From assembly GCF_014838825.1 (NCBI RefSeq), contig NZ_JACYMO010000011.1:1-64000 (forward strand): a stretch of DNA of 64,000 nucleotides, read 5' to 3'. This document shows, one piece after another, positions 10,297 through 21,691 of this stretch (its first letter is position 1; the number at the start of each line of letters is the position of its first letter). Under the pieces are notes generated by a model, which saw nothing but the letters and a program-made list of their open reading frames with translations, made no database searches and was not told where the DNA came from. Made by a program: the position numbers and the translations under genes. Source of the stretch: Erwinia persicina. Lineage in GTDB: Bacteria; Pseudomonadota; Gammaproteobacteria; Enterobacterales; Enterobacteriaceae.

Positions 10297-11511
10297 TTAC
10301 TTCTTCTCGTTCAGCGCGCGAATGCGTGAAGACAGAGAGAACAGACGGATAAAGCCGCCTGCGTGACGGTGATCGTACACTTCGTCTTCACCGAAGGTGG
10401 CAAACTCTTCAGAGTAGAGGCTGTTAGCCGATTTCTTCTGGATCGCCGTTACCTGACCTTTGTACAGCTGCAGCACCACTTCGCCATTCACTTCTTCTGC
10501 CAGTGCCGCCGCGGAAGCCTGAATGGATTTACGCAGCGGTGCGAACCAGCGGCCATCGTAAACCACATAGGACATTTCCAGGCCAAGCTGCTCACGCCAT
10601 TTGAAGCTGTCGCGATCCAGAACCAGCTGCTCAACCGCACGCAGCGCATTCACCATGATGGTACCGCCAGGGGTTTCGTAGCAGCCGCGGGACTTGATGC
10701 CCACCAGACGGTTTTCCACGATATCGATACGACCGACGCCGTGACGGGCACCGATGGCATTCAGTTTGTCCAGGCAGCCAAATGGGCTTAACGCTTCGCC
10801 GTTCACCGCGACGACGCGCCCTTTCTCAACGGTAACGGTTACCTGCTCAGGCTGATCCGGGGCTTCCAGTGGATCCACAGTCCATACCCAGCAGTCTTTG
10901 TTCGGGGCATTCCACGGGCTTTCCAGCACGCCGCCTTCGGTAGAAATATGCCAGGCGTTTTCATCACGGCTGTAGATTTTTTCCAGCGACGCGGTGGTCG
11001 GAATATTACGCTCTTTCAGGTAATCCAGCAGGGCTTCACGGGAACGCAGGTTCCACTCACGCCATGGCGCGACGACTTTCAACTGTGGGGCCAGCGCAGT
11101 GTAAGTGGTTTCAAAACGCACCTGGTCATTGCCTTTACCGGTTGCGCCGTGGCACAGGGCATCTGCGCCCACTTTCAGCGCCAGCTCAACCTGCGCTTTA
11201 GCAATAATCGGGCGCGCCATTGAGGTGCCCAGCAGGTAAGTCCCTTCGTACAGGGCACCGGTCTGCAGCACAGGATAAACGTACTCGCTGATGAACTCTT
11301 CGCGCAGATCCACCACATGGCACTCAGACGCACCGGACTGCAGCGCTTTCTGCTCCACGCCTTCCAGATCGCCGCGCTCCTGGCCGATATCCGCCACGAA
11401 TGCCACCACTTCACAGCCGCCGTAGTTCTCTTTCAGCCATGGAATGATGGCCGAAGTATCCAGACCGCCAGAGTAAGCCAGTACGATTTTCTTGATGCTT
11501 TTGTCTTGCAT
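10297..11511 (-). CDS. argG: Argininosuccinate synthase ArgG (short form)
   Basis: ATP-dependent ligation of citrulline and aspartate to argininosuccinate. The 404-residue protein has the PP-motif [11 protein letters not shown] at the N-terminus (ATP site), [10 protein letters not shown], and [13 protein letters not shown] for citrulline and aspartate binding. It is the common ~400-residue type, whereas E. coli ArgG is a ~447-residue variant encoded elsewhere on its chromosome. It starts 30 bases after argB stops and is followed by argH, so the three are one operon. Confidence 0.96.
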   Translation of the reverse strand: MQDKSIKKIVLAYSGGLDTSAIIPWLKENYGGCEVVAFVADIGQERGDLEGVEQKALQSGASECHVVDLREEFISEYVYPVLQTGALYEGTYLLGTSMARPIIAKAQVELALKVGADALCHGATGKGNDQVRFETTYTALAPQLKVVAPWREWNLRSREALLDYLKERNIPTTASLEKIYSRDENAWHISTEGGVLESPWNAPNKDCWVWTVDPLEAPDQPEQVTVTVEKGRVVAVNGEALSPFGCLDKLNAIGARHGVGRIDIVENRLVGIKSRGCYETPGGTIMVNALRAVEQLVLDRDSFKWREQLGLEMSYVVYDGRWFAPLRKSIQASAAALAEEVNGEVVLQLYKGQVTAIQKKSANSLYSEEFATFGEDEVYDHRHAGGFIRLFSLSSRIRALNEKK

Positions 11512-11541
11512 TGTCTCTTCCTTAAATGAATACGTTACTAA

Positions 11542-12318
11542 TTAAGCGAGGATACGGGTGCCGATGGACACGCCGTTAAATAAGGTTGGCAGCTGTTCGG
11601 CATGGCGCCAGCTGGCGATATCCACCGGGCGGCCCAGCGTACGGGCGGCTTCCAGCGCAGCATTAACTTTGACGATCATCCCGTCAGTGATCACGCCATC
11701 GGCGATCAGCTGTTCGGCTTTCTCTGCCGTCATCTCTTCAATACGCTGCTTGTCAGCATCCAGAATACCGCTGACATCAGAAAGCAGGATCAGGTCCGCC
11801 CCCAGCGTGGCAGCCAGCGCCGTCGCGGCCTGGTCGGCGTTAACGTTCATCAGCAGGCCATCGGCAGTGATGCCAATCGAGCTGACGACCGGCAGATAGC
11901 CCGCACCCAGCAGCGTATTTATCAGGTGGGGAGAACCCGGCGTGGCCAGCCCCACATGGCCCAGTTCATCGTCAAACTGCGCCACATCAACGCTGCCGCC
12001 GTCACCCAAGCACAGACCAACGGCATCAATGCCATGTTTTTTTGACCAGGCCAGCAGGGTTTTGTTCGCTGTACCCGCCAGGGCCCCGGTGATAATGTCA
12101 ATCTGGTCGGCGGGTGTGACGCGCAGTCCGTTTTTTTTCTTCACCGGCAGCGACAGCTTGCTCATCAGTTCATCGACCAGGCAGCCGCCACCGTGAACGA
12201 TCAGCAACGGGCGCTGATGCGTGGTACGGTAGCTGGCCAGAGCAGTAAACAGACGCTCCAGCGCCTCTTCGCTGTCCAGCAGCACACCGCCTAACTTGAT
12301 AATTAACGGATGGGTCAT
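11542..12318 (-). CDS. argB: Acetylglutamate kinase ArgB
   Basis: Phosphorylates N-acetylglutamate, the second step of arginine synthesis. Its 258 residues equal E. coli Arg[14 protein letters not shown] at the N-terminus (nucleotide site), [10 protein letters not shown], and the C-terminal [10 protein letters not shown]-type region ([16 protein letters not shown]). Start at 12318 ([11 protein letters not shown]); the open frame runs upstream to 12363 without homology. It is the first gene of the argBGH operon and lies only 58 bases from the ARG boxes. In E. coli argC occupies the position between the operator and argB; here there is no room for it. Confidence 0.96.
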   Translation of the reverse strand: MTHPLIIKLGGVLLDSEEALERLFTALASYRTTHQRPLLIVHGGGCLVDELMSKLSLPVKKKNGLRVTPADQIDIITGALAGTANKTLLAWSKKHGIDAVGLCLGDGGSVDVAQFDDELGHVGLATPGSPHLINTLLGAGYLPVVSSIGITADGLLMNVNADQAATALAATLGADLILLSDVSGILDADKQRIEEMTAEKAEQLIADGVITDGMIVKVNAALEAARTLGRPVDIASWRHAEQLPTLFNGVSIGTRILA

Positions 12319-12375
12319 CAACTCAACTCGCTCTCTGTGATAGATAGAATTTTCGGTTTCCATCTGGCCGCCGAT

Positions 12376-12414
12376 ATTGTATTTTTATTCACTATTAGTG
12401 CATGAATATTGATA
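12376..12414. promoter_or_regulatory. Paired ARG boxes (ArgR operator) between argB and argE
   Basis: Two 18-base boxes separated by exactly 3 bases, the classical ArgR spacing: 12376-12393 (ATTGTATTTTTATTCACT, one mismatch in the TGAAT / ATTCA core) and 12397-12414 (AGTGCATGAATATTGATA, two core mismatches). The stretch GCATGAATATTGATACTATC also occurs in the E. coli argECBH operator as I recall it. It lies between the divergent starts of argE (12441) and argB (12318), so one hexamer could repress both. Confidence 0.88.
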
Positions 12415-12440
12415 CTATCCTAACCCAAGGACTGTCAACA

Positions 12441-13592
12441 GTGAAGACAAAATTACCCCCTTTTCTTGAGATTTACCGCCAACTGATTGCAACGCCATCA
12501 ATCAGCGCCACCGACAGTGCGCTCGACCAGAGCAATGAAACTTTAATCAATTTACTGGCAGGCTGGTTCCGCGATATCGGCTTCAGCGTGGAAGTCCAGC
12601 CGGTACCCGGCACGCGCAATAAATTCAATATGCTGGCCAGGAGCGGTCAGGGTGCAGGCGGTCTGCTGCTGGCCGGTCATACCGACACCGTGCCATTCGA
12701 CGATGGCCGCTGGACGCGCGATCCATTCACCCTGAGTGAGCATGACAATAAGCTCTACGGGCTGGGCACGGCCGACATGAAAGGCTTCTTCGCCTTCATC
12801 TTAGAGACCCTGCGTGATATTGACGTGTCAGCGCTGAAAAAACCGCTTTATATTCTCGCCACTGCCGATGAAGAAACCACCATGGCGGGCGCGAAGTTCT
12901 TCTCTGAAACCACCAGCCTGCGCCCGGACTGTGCGATTATCGGCGAGCCCACCTCCCTGAAACCCGTACGTGCGCACAAAGGCCATATTTCTAATGTGAT
13001 CCGTATTCAGGGTCAGTCAGGCCACTCCAGCGATCCGGGCCGCGGGGTCAATGCTATTGAACTGATGCATGAGTCGATCACCCAGTTGATGGAACTGCGC
13101 AATACGCTGAAAACACGCTATCACCACGATGGCTTTGCCATCCCCTACCCAACGATGAACTTGGGCCATATCAGCGGCGGCGACGCAGCCAACAGGATCT
13201 GCGCCTGCTGTGAGCTGCATATGGATATCCGCCCACTGCCGGGCCTGACGTTGAGCGATCTTGACGGTCTGCTGAATGAGGCGCTGGCTCCCGTCAGTGC
13301 GCGCTGGCCGGGCCGTCTGACCGTGGGTGAGCTGCACCCGCCGATCCCGGGCTATGAGTGTCCGCGTGAACATCAGCTGGTTCAGGTGGTAGAAAAACTG
13401 CTGGGGACAGAAACAGAGGTGGTGAATTACTGCACCGAGGCCCCCTTCATCCAGCAGATCTGCCCGACGCTGGTTTTAGGCCCGGGTTCCATCGATCAGG
13501 CGCATCAGCCGGACGAATTTATTGATACCGCGTTCATTAAACCGACCCGCGAACTGATCGCCCAGGTGGTGCATCATTTTTGCCATCATTAG
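12441..13592 (+). CDS. argE: Acetylornithine deacetylase ArgE
   Basis: Zinc-dependent M20-family hydrolase that releases ornithine from N-acetylornithine. The metal-binding motifs are [33 protein letters not shown] and the late YCTEAPF and LGPGS. I chose GTG 12441 because it gives 383 residues, as in E. coli ([10 protein letters not shown] from residue 4), and has AAGGA 8-9 bases upstream. An in-frame ATG at 12402 lies inside an ARG box and has no suitable ribosome site. It is divergent from argBGH and co-repressed by ArgR by inference. Confidence 0.96.
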   Translation: MKTKLPPFLEIYRQLIATPSISATDSALDQSNETLINLLAGWFRDIGFSVEVQPVPGTRNKFNMLARSGQGAGGLLLAGHTDTVPFDDGRWTRDPFTLSEHDNKLYGLGTADMKGFFAFILETLRDIDVSALKKPLYILATADEETTMAGAKFFSETTSLRPDCAIIGEPTSLKPVRAHKGHISNVIRIQGQSGHSSDPGRGVNAIELMHESITQLMELRNTLKTRYHHDGFAIPYPTMNLGHISGGDAANRICACCELHMDIRPLPGLTLSDLDGLLNEALAPVSARWPGRLTVGELHPPIPGYECPREHQLVQVVEKLLGTETEVVNYCTEAPFIQQICPTLVLGPGSIDQAHQPDEFIDTAFIKPTRELIAQVVHHFCHH

Positions 13593-13950
13593 GTCGGTTT
13601 AACCAAAATACTTCGGGTTTCAGGGGGACGACAGGCCCGTCAGTCCCCATCACGATGTGACGGGGGTAAAGGTGCCCGGCCCATACCTTTCCAGGGTAAG
13701 AATGAGGCACAAAAGGGACAATTGGCTGCAAAAACAGCGGGTTGCCCCTGATTTCAATTATTCCGGATGATAAGAATAACTTATCTCGTTCTGCTGTAAT
13801 TAAATTTCATAAATTCCGGCTATTTAGCGTCACGATGCGGTGTATTTAAGTCAATTGACGAATGGTTGCGAACGTGGCTAGATAAAAGACAACGTTATGC
13901 CCACTGGGGTGAAAGATAGTTACAAATACAAGAAGGGTGTCAGGGATCAT
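13593..13950. other. argE-ppc intergenic region with several stem-loops
   Basis: There is no credible gene in these 358 bases. At 13624-13648 GGGGAC / GTCCCC encloses GAC / GTC, giving a bulged hairpin. A following block reads ATCACGATGTGACGGGGG. From about 13750 the sequence turns A/T-rich and should hold the ppc promoter. None of the hairpins ends in a T-run, so which one stops argE transcription is unclear. Confidence 0.5.
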
Positions 13951-16602
13951 ATGAACGAACAATATTCCGCAATGCGAAGTAATGTCAGTATGCTCGGCAA
14001 ACTGCTCGGGGATACTATTAAGGATGCACTGGGAGAGAACATCCTGGACCGGGTAGAAACCATCCGTAAGCTCTCGAAGTCATCACGTGCGGGAAATGAT
14101 GCCCACCGTCAGGAACTGCTGACCACGCTGCAAAATTTGTCCAATGATGAACTGCTGCCGGTAGCCCGTGCATTCAGTCAGTTCCTCAACCTGACCAACG
14201 TAGCCGAGCAGTACCACACCATTTCGCCAAAAGGCGAAGGTGCGAATCACCCTGAACTGCTGGCCGGTACCTTTGAGCGTCTGAAGCAGCAGCCAGACCT
14301 GACCGAAGCCGCCGTTCGCGAAGCGATTGAATCCCTGTCGCTGGAACTTGTTCTGACCGCCCACCCGACTGAAATCACCCGCCGTACCCTGATCCATAAA
14401 CTGGTCGAAGTGAACAGCTGCCTGCAGCAACTGGATCACAATGACCTGTCTGACTATGACCATGGCAAGATCATGCGCCGCCTGCGCCAGCTGGTGGCCC
14501 AGGCCTGGCATACCGATGAAATTCGTAAATATCGCCCCACGCCCGTGGATGAAGCCAAGTGGGGCTTTGCGGTGGTGGAAAACAGCCTGTGGGAAGGCGT
14601 ACCGCAGTTCCTGCGCGAGCTGAATGAGCAGGTCGAAGCCGCCTTTGGCTATACCCTGCCAGTTGATTTTGTGCCGGTGAAGTTTACCTCCTGGATGGGC
14701 GGTGACCGCGACGGCAACCCGAATGTGACGGCCGATATCACCCGCCATGTCCTGCAGCTCAGTCGCTGGAAAGCCACCGACCTGTTCCTGCGTGATATCG
14801 CCGTACTGGTCTCTGAGCTGTCGATGTCAGAATGTACGCCGGAAGTACGTGAGCTGTGCGGTAACCCGGACGCGCTGGAGCCTTACCGCGAGATCATGAA
14901 AAACCTGCGTGGCCAGCTGATGAGCACCCAGGCTTATCTGGAACGCCGCCTGAAGGGCGAGCGCCTGCCGCGCCCGGACAACCTGCTGATCTCCAACGAT
15001 CAGCTGTGGGAACCGCTGTACACCTGCTACCAGTCACTGCAGGCCTGTGGCATGGGCATTATTGCCAACGGTCAGCTGCTCGACACCCTGCGTCGCGTGA
15101 AGTGCTTTGGCGTGCCGCTGGTGCGTATTGACCTCCGCCAGGAAAGTAACCGCCATACTGAAGCCATTGCTGAAATCACCCGCTATCTCGGCCTGGGCGA
15201 TTACGAGAGTTGGTCAGAAGCTGACAAGCAGGCTTTCCTGATCCGCGAACTGAGCTCCAAACGTCCGCTGATGCCACGCCAGTGGGAGCCGAGTGCCGAT
15301 ACGAAAGAGGTGCTGGATACCTGTCGCGTAGCGGCGGATGCACCGCAGGGCTCGATTGCCGCCTACGTCATCTCCATGGCGAAAACGCCGTCAGACGTGC
15401 TGGCCGTTCATCTGCTGCTAAAAGAGGCAGGTATTCCTTATGCGATGCCGGTGGCCCCGCTGTTTGAAACCCTCGAGGATCTGAACAACGCCAACGATGT
15501 CATGAGCCAGCTGCTGAATATCGACTGGTATCGCGGCCTGATTCAGGGCAAGCAGATGGTGATGATCGGCTATTCCGACTCGGCGAAGGACGCGGGCGTT
15601 ATGGCAGCAAGCTGGGCACAGTATCAGGCTCAGGATGCGCTGATCAAAACCTGCGAGAAAGCCGGTATTACCCTGACGCTGTTCCACGGACGCGGCGGCT
15701 CCATCGGCCGTGGCGGTGCGCCGGCACATGCGGCGCTTCTGTCGCAGCCCCCGGGCAGCCTGAAAGGCGGCCTGCGCGTGACCGAACAGGGTGAGATGAT
15801 CCGCTTTAAATACGGTCTGCCGGAAGTCACTATCAGCAGTCTGTCGCTGTATACCGGGGCGATCCTCGAAGCTAACCTGCTGCCACCGCCGGAGCCGAAG
15901 CCCGAGTGGAACAGCATCATGGACCAGCTGTCTGATGTGTCCTGCAAAATGTACCGGGGCTACGTGCGTGAACACGAAGACTTCGTGCCTTACTTCCGTT
16001 CTGCCACTCCGGAGCTGGAGCTGGCCAAGCTGCCACTGGGCTCACGTCCGGCGAAGCGTCGCCCGACCGGCGGTGTTGAGTCGCTGCGTGCCATTCCGTG
16101 GATTTTCGCCTGGACACAGAATCGCCTGATGCTGCCCGCCTGGCTGGGTGCCGGTGCCGCGCTGCAGAAAGCGATGGAAGAGGGTCATCAGGAAACGCTG
16201 GAAACCATGTGCCGCGACTGGCCGTTCTTCTCGACCCGCCTGGGAATGCTGGAAATGGTGTTCTCGAAGGCTGACCTGTGGCTGGCTGAATACTACGATC
16301 AGCGTCTGGTGGATAAATCCCTGTGGTCGCTGGGCAAACAGCTGCGCGATCAGCTGGACTCCGATATCAAAGCCGTGCTGACCATTGCCAACGATTCGCA
16401 CCTGATGGCCGACCAGCCGTGGATTGCCGAGTCGATTGCCCTGCGTAACGTCTACACTGACCCGCTGAACGTTCTGCAGGCGGAGCTGTTACACCGTTCG
16501 CGTCAGCAGGAAGCGGCGGGCGCAGAGCCGGATGCCCGCGTTGAGCAGGCATTGATGGTGACCATCGCCGGCGTAGCGGCGGGAATGCGTAACACGGGTT
16601 AA
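13951..16602 (+). CDS. ppc: Phosphoenolpyruvate carboxylase Ppc
   Basis: Anaplerotic enzyme: PEP plus bicarbonate to oxaloacetate, feeding the aspartate family and the arginine and methionine pathways next door. Its 883 residues equal the E. coli enzyme. Catalytic His in [11 protein letters not shown], the mobile glycine-rich loop [16 protein letters not shown] and the C-terminal RNTG (allosteric aspartate site region) are all present. The ATG at 13951 ([17 protein letters not shown]) has AGGGA upstream; an 18-codon N-terminal extension of the open frame is unsupported. Same-strand neighbour of argE as in E. coli (argE-ppc order), but convergent with metF here. Confidence 0.97.
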   Translation: MNEQYSAMRSNVSMLGKLLGDTIKDALGENILDRVETIRKLSKSSRAGNDAHRQELLTTLQNLSNDELLPVARAFSQFLNLTNVAEQYHTISPKGEGANHPELLAGTFERLKQQPDLTEAAVREAIESLSLELVLTAHPTEITRRTLIHKLVEVNSCLQQLDHNDLSDYDHGKIMRRLRQLVAQAWHTDEIRKYRPTPVDEAKWGFAVVENSLWEGVPQFLRELNEQVEAAFGYTLPVDFVPVKFTSWMGGDRDGNPNVTADITRHVLQLSRWKATDLFLRDIAVLVSELSMSECTPEVRELCGNPDALEPYREIMKNLRGQLMSTQAYLERRLKGERLPRPDNLLISNDQLWEPLYTCYQSLQACGMGIIANGQLLDTLRRVKCFGVPLVRIDLRQESNRHTEAIAEITRYLGLGDYESWSEADKQAFLIRELSSKRPLMPRQWEPSADTKEVLDTCRVAADAPQGSIAAYVISMAKTPSDVLAVHLLLKEAGIPYAMPVAPLFETLEDLNNANDVMSQLLNIDWYRGLIQGKQMVMIGYSDSAKDAGVMAASWAQYQAQDALIKTCEKAGITLTLFHGRGGSIGRGGAPAHAALLSQPPGSLKGGLRVTEQGEMIRFKYGLPEVTISSLSLYTGAILEANLLPPPEPKPEWNSIMDQLSDVSCKMYRGYVREHEDFVPYFRSATPELELAKLPLGSRPAKRRPTGGVESLRAIPWIFAWTQNRLMLPAWLGAGAALQKAMEEGHQETLETMCRDWPFFSTRLGMLEMVFSKADLWLAEYYDQRLVDKSLWSLGKQLRDQLDSDIKAVLTIANDSHLMADQPWIAESIALRNVYTDPLNVLQAELLHRSRQQEAAGAEPDARVEQALMVTIAGVAAGMRNTG

Positions 16603-16685
16603 GCCGACTGCAGAGGGCGATCGGAAAAGGATCGCCCTCACAACCAGCAGGCGTAGACCTTCATTTTCGGTCTGCCCCTGACAAT

Positions 16686-16715
16686 AAAAAAGGACGCTTA
16701 TGCGTCCTTTTTTTT
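16686..16715. terminator. Bidirectional intrinsic terminator between ppc and metF
   Basis: The stem AGGACGC (16691-16697) / GCGTCCT (16702-16708) with loop TTAT is flanked by an A-run on the left and eight T on the right, so it can act on both strands. A further hairpin, GAGGGCGAT / ATCGCCCTC at 16613-16639, lies directly after the ppc stop and lacks a T-run. Confidence 0.9.
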
Positions 16716-16725
16716 GTCGCGGTGA

Positions 16726-17631
<906 letters not shown>

Positions 17632-17661
17632 TTACCTCATCGATCGCTGATCATGATAAAT

Positions 17662-17701
17662 CGCTGTCTTAACGTCTATCCGTTTAGACGTCCAGACATT
17701 C
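17662..17701 (-). promoter_or_regulatory. MetJ operator (tandem met boxes) of metF
   Basis: Five consecutive 8-mers in register with the met box AGACGTCT: CGCTGTCT, TAACGTCT, ATCCGTTT, AGACGTCC and AGACATTC, matching 5, 6, 5, 7 and 5 of 8 positions. They lie about 35-75 bases upstream of the metF start. MetJ with S-adenosylmethionine binds such arrays cooperatively. Confidence 0.85.
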
Positions 17702-17855
17702 AAAATGCCGCAAATCGATTAATCAGTCAACAGTTAAATGATGACCTGACGTGACAAATTCTCAACGAAGATGAGGAAACTTCATGCAGGGAAGGAAGAA
17801 TGAGGAAATGAACCTCTGGGGTCGCCCTTTTATTTCGGTAGACCCCCGAGGAAAA

Positions 17856-20285
17856 CTACAGCAGCTGTGCCAGGCGATTAAGATCGGACTGGATCGCCCC
17901 GGCCGTGACGTCGCGGCCGGCTCCCGGCCCACGGATCACCAGCGGATTATCACGATACCAGCGGCTTTCAATGGCAAACACGTTGTCGCACGGCAGCAGG
18001 GCAGCCAGCGGGTGATCGTCCCGCACGGCCTCTACACCAACGCGCGCTTTCCCGTTCGCGTCAAAACGCGCCACATAGCGCAGTACCAGGCCCAGCTCCT
18101 GAGCAGCTTCAAAACGCTGAACCATCTGATCGTTCAGTTCATCGGCGTTTTCAAAGAAGTCATCAACCGATCCGGACTGATAGCTGGCCGGCACCAGTGA
18201 TTCCACGCGCACCTGACCGGGTTCAATATCATAGCCCGCCTCGCGGGCGAGGATCACCAGCTTACGCATCACGTCCTGGCCGGAGAGATCGGCACGCGGA
18301 TCTGGCTCAGTCAGACCCTGCTGCCACGCCTGGTCCACCAGCTCGGTAAACGGAACCGTACCGTCAAACTGCAGGAACAGCCACGACAGCGTACCGGAGA
18401 AGATACCGCTGATGGAGAGGATGCTGTCGCCGCTTTCACGCAGATCGCGCACCGTGTGGTTCACCGGCAGCCCGGCTCCGACGGTGGCGTTATAGAGCCA
18501 GTGACGCCCGGTTTTAGCGAACGCATCGCGGATCTGACGATAGCTGTCGCTGCTGGCCGCACCCGCGACTTTATTCGCCCCGATCACATGGAAACCGTAG
18601 CTGGCAAAATCCAGATACTGCGCGGCCAGCGTTTCACTGGCGGTCACATCCAGCACCACCAGATCGTCAAACGGATGAGCACGCATCCACAGGAACAGCG
18701 ATTCCTGGTCCTGTTCTACGGCCTCATCCTCAAAGAAGGCCAGCGCATGGCTGGCATCCAGCCCCTCGTAGCTGAGCAGGCTGCGGCGGCTGTCCACCAC
18801 GCCTGCCAGAACAAATTCAAAACCGGTACGCGCCGACAGGGTTTCCTGCTCGCGGGCAAACAGCTCCAGCCAGCGGGAGCCAATATTACCTTTGCCAAAC
18901 AGCACCAGACCGATCTGTTTTTCCGCCCGGAACAGCGTCTGATGCAGACCCCGGATCAGATGTTCCGTTGGTCCGACGCGCAGCACCGCCACCAGGCTGA
19001 TGCCCTCCTGAGACTGGCAGATAAACTCCACCGGCTGGTCTTTCATCTGCTGCCAGAAACGGTGGCTGTGCAGCGGATTACGGCAGACGCCTGCGCCGAC
19101 CATCGCCACCATTGCCATCCCTTCACGCAGCTGCAGACGGCCGGGTAACGCCGCATCCTGTAGCAGGGTTAAAGCGCTGTTGACCACTTCCGAGGTATAG
19201 CAAAGCTGGAGGAGATTACGATCCGGGTGGACGCCGGTCGCGAGTGGGCGCACCTGGGCCCGGGTCAGCAGCTGATCGATCTCTTTCCGCAGCGTGGCGA
19301 AGTCGTGCTGTGCGGGCACCTGGAACTCTATCAGGCAGACGTCATCATGGCTGGTCACAATCCGCGCGCCCGTGCCTGAGGCCAGCACGCGTTCGATGCG
19401 TGTTGAACCCTGCCCGGGCTGATAACTGCAGCGCAGCTGTAAGTCAATATCGCTGGCCGAAACCGGCTGCAGCGTACGGGAGTGCAGTACCGGCGCCGCC
19501 AGACGAGCCAGTTCGCTGGCTTCATCCAGGCGCAGCAGTGGCAGCAGACAGGCATCTTTTACTTTACGCGGATCGGCACTGTATACGCCGGCCACGTCGC
19601 TCCAGATGGTGACGCGCGTCACCCCGGCCAGCGCACCAATCTGTGTCGCCGAATAGTCACTGCCATTGCGCCCTAACAGTACGGTTTCACCGGCATCATT
19701 GGCGCAGATAAACCCGGTCACCACCAGGCGCTGCCCGGGGCGCTGTGCCATCAGCTGCTGTAACAGCGGCAGCGATTTTGCTTCATCCACCTGCGGCTGT
19801 GCGGCACGCTCAGCGCGTAAGAAATCGCGGGCATCAAGAAAACCCGCCTCAATATCCCGCAGATTCAGCACGGCGGACATCAGACGAGCCGACCAGATCT
19901 CACCGTGCCCCACCACCTGCGCATACACGGCGTCAGTAATGGCACTATCCAGCAGGGCCGCCAGTTTCTCAAGATCGCGTATAAATTCAGCAATCAGTGG
20001 CTCGGCCACGGCAGGCGGTAACAGCGCACCGATCAGCTCACTCTGATAACGGCGCAGCGCCTGCTGCACCTGGTGGGCAGAGAGACGATCGCTCTGGCTC
20101 AGTTTGAGCCAGCTGATCAGCTGATTCGTGGTGCTGCCCGCAGCCGAAACCACCATCAGGTCGCCGGGCTGGCTGTATTCAGCCATAATCCCGGCTACGC
20201 GCTGGTAGCATTTGGCATCGGCCAGACTGCTGCCACCAAATTTATGTAACTGCCGCGAACTGTCTGCCACTGCTGAATAACTCAT
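17856..20285 (-). CDS. metL: Bifunctional aspartokinase II / homoserine dehydrogenase II MetL
   Basis: Fusion enzyme: an N-terminal aspartate kinase (HKFGGSSLADAKCY, VLLGRNGSDYSATQ) and a C-terminal homoserine dehydrogenase (FGKGNIGSRWLELF from about residue 460, GANKVAGA, GTLSWLF). It carries out steps 1 and 3 of the aspartate pathway toward methionine. The 809 residues compare with 810 in E. coli. Start at 20285, two bases after the metB stop, so translation is probably coupled. In E. coli this isoenzyme is repressed with metB by MetJ rather than feedback-inhibited. Confidence 0.97.
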   Translation of the reverse strand: MSYSAVADSSRQLHKFGGSSLADAKCYQRVAGIMAEYSQPGDLMVVSAAGSTTNQLISWLKLSQSDRLSAHQVQQALRRYQSELIGALLPPAVAEPLIAEFIRDLEKLAALLDSAITDAVYAQVVGHGEIWSARLMSAVLNLRDIEAGFLDARDFLRAERAAQPQVDEAKSLPLLQQLMAQRPGQRLVVTGFICANDAGETVLLGRNGSDYSATQIGALAGVTRVTIWSDVAGVYSADPRKVKDACLLPLLRLDEASELARLAAPVLHSRTLQPVSASDIDLQLRCSYQPGQGSTRIERVLASGTGARIVTSHDDVCLIEFQVPAQHDFATLRKEIDQLLTRAQVRPLATGVHPDRNLLQLCYTSEVVNSALTLLQDAALPGRLQLREGMAMVAMVGAGVCRNPLHSHRFWQQMKDQPVEFICQSQEGISLVAVLRVGPTEHLIRGLHQTLFRAEKQIGLVLFGKGNIGSRWLELFAREQETLSARTGFEFVLAGVVDSRRSLLSYEGLDASHALAFFEDEAVEQDQESLFLWMRAHPFDDLVVLDVTASETLAAQYLDFASYGFHVIGANKVAGAASSDSYRQIRDAFAKTGRHWLYNATVGAGLPVNHTVRDLRESGDSILSISGIFSGTLSWLFLQFDGTVPFTELVDQAWQQGLTEPDPRADLSGQDVMRKLVILAREAGYDIEPGQVRVESLVPASYQSGSVDDFFENADELNDQMVQRFEAAQELGLVLRYVARFDANGKARVGVEAVRDDHPLAALLPCDNVFAIESRWYRDNPLVIRGPGAGRDVTAGAIQSDLNRLAQLL

Positions 20286-20287
20286 GC

Positions 20288-21448
20288 TTACCTCTTGGCC
20301 GCGATCCGGAACGCATTGTCCAGATCGGCGATTAAATCTTCGTGATCTTCAATTCCCACCGAAATACGCAGCAGCGTTTCCGAAATCCCTGCCGCCGCCC
20401 GCGCTTCAGCAGACATACCCGCATGTGTCATGGTAGCCGTATGGGAAATCAGGCTTTCAACACCGCCCAGCGACTCCGCCAGGGTAAATAATTCCAGCGC
20501 TTTCAGGAAACGGCGCAGCGTTGCTTCGTCACCATCGAGCTCAAAACTTAGCATGGCGCCAAAGCCTTTTTGCTGACGTGCCGCAAACTGATGGCCGGCA
20601 TTTTCTGGCAACGAAGGATGATACAACTTTTTCACCAGCGGTTGTTGTTTCAGATAATCAACAATCGCCAGCGCATTGCGCTGTGCCGCCGCCATACGCG
20701 GAGCCAGGGTGCGCATTCCACGCAGCAGCAGGTAGCTGTCAAACGCGCCGCCGGTGACGCCAATATTGTTCGCCCACCAGGCCAGATCCGTCACGTGCTG
20801 CGGATCCTTCGCCACGACCGCTCCGGCCACCACGTCGGAGTGGCCATTAAGATATTTGGTACAGGAATGGATCACCAGATCCGCGCCCAGTGCCAGCGGG
20901 TTCTGCAGCGCCGGGCTGAGGAAGGTATTGTCCACGACGCTGACCGCCCCGACTTCCGCGGCGGCCTGACAGATGGTGGCAATATCCACCACGCGCAGCA
21001 GCGGGTTACTTGGGCTTTCAATCAGTACCAGCTTCGGTTTTTCAGCCAGTGCGGCCCGCAGTGCCGCCTCATCGCCCTGATCGACGAATTTAACGCGATA
21101 CGCACCGCGTTTGCTCAAACTGTCGAACAGGCGGTAGCTGCCGCCGTAACAGTCGTGCGGAGCCACCAGCAGGTCACCCGGTTGCAGAAACACGGTACAC
21201 ACCAGATGAATAGCCGACATCCCGGTGCTGGTCATCACCGCACCGGCTCCCCCTTCCAGCTCTGCCAGTGCGCGTTGCACCACGTCACGCGTCGGGTTGC
21301 CACGGCGTGAGTAGTCATGAGCACGGGGCTCATTAAAGTCGGTGAAGTTATAGGTACTGGAAAGATGAATGGGGGGGACAACGCAGCCATATTGCTCGTC
21401 ATCATTCAAACCGCTACGGACTGCGATAGTTGCCTGTTTACGCGTCAT
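20288..21448 (-). CDS. metB: Cystathionine gamma-synthase MetB
   Basis: PLP enzyme that joins O-succinylhomoserine and cysteine to cystathionine. The 386 residues equal E. coli MetB. The PLP lysine is in HSCTKYLNGHSDV, with SPSNPLLRV and VDNTFLSP typical of the Cys/Met-metabolism fold. Start at 21448 (MTRKQATIAVRSGLNDD); the open frame extends to 21529 but that part covers the operator. First gene of metB-metL, divergent from metJ across a met-box array. Confidence 0.97.
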   Translation of the reverse strand: MTRKQATIAVRSGLNDDEQYGCVVPPIHLSSTYNFTDFNEPRAHDYSRRGNPTRDVVQRALAELEGGAGAVMTSTGMSAIHLVCTVFLQPGDLLVAPHDCYGGSYRLFDSLSKRGAYRVKFVDQGDEAALRAALAEKPKLVLIESPSNPLLRVVDIATICQAAAEVGAVSVVDNTFLSPALQNPLALGADLVIHSCTKYLNGHSDVVAGAVVAKDPQHVTDLAWWANNIGVTGGAFDSYLLLRGMRTLAPRMAAAQRNALAIVDYLKQQPLVKKLYHPSLPENAGHQFAARQQKGFGAMLSFELDGDEATLRRFLKALELFTLAESLGGVESLISHTATMTHAGMSAEARAAAGISETLLRISVGIEDHEDLIADLDNAFRIAAKR

Positions 21449-21507
21449 GGTGCACAAGTTCCTGCTGGAGTGTAAGAGAAGACGGATAGAGTAAAGCGGG
21501 CAGGTAT

Positions 21508-21547
21508 AGACGTCAATACATCTGGACATCTAAATGTCTTTGCGTAT
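21508..21547. promoter_or_regulatory. MetJ operator between metB and metJ
   Basis: Tandem 8-mers in register: AGACGTCA, ATACATCT, GGACATCT, AAATGTCT and a weak fifth, TTGCGTAT. The first four match the met box AGACGTCT at 7, 6, 6 and 5 positions. The array lies 60-100 bases upstream of metB and between it and metJ, so it fits repression of metBL and autoregulation of metJ. Confidence 0.88.
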
Positions 21548-21691
21548 AGATTGAGCAATGCGCGAATAACCGTTAGAATTATGTCGATATACCCCAGAGA
21601 ACGTTGTGCCATCCCGGTGTGATGGACACGAACTTCGGGCATAATTAGCCGGATTTCGGTATTTCTAATTTAAATATAATTAAGGTAGCCC

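Noticed and set aside
12319-12363. In-frame extension upstream of argB as a possible argC remnant
   Set aside because: The 15 extra residues show no similarity to either end of ArgC, and ArgB from 12318 already has the family length.
12402-12440. ATG at 12402 as the argE start
   Set aside because: It lies inside the second ARG box, lacks a suitable ribosome site, and adds 13 residues not found in ArgE; GTG 12441 fits better.
20570-21310. A 246-codon plus-strand frame opposite metB, and a 230-codon one opposite metL (18456-19148)
   Set aside because: Both mirror conserved metB and metL codons; there is no ribosome site or family resemblance.
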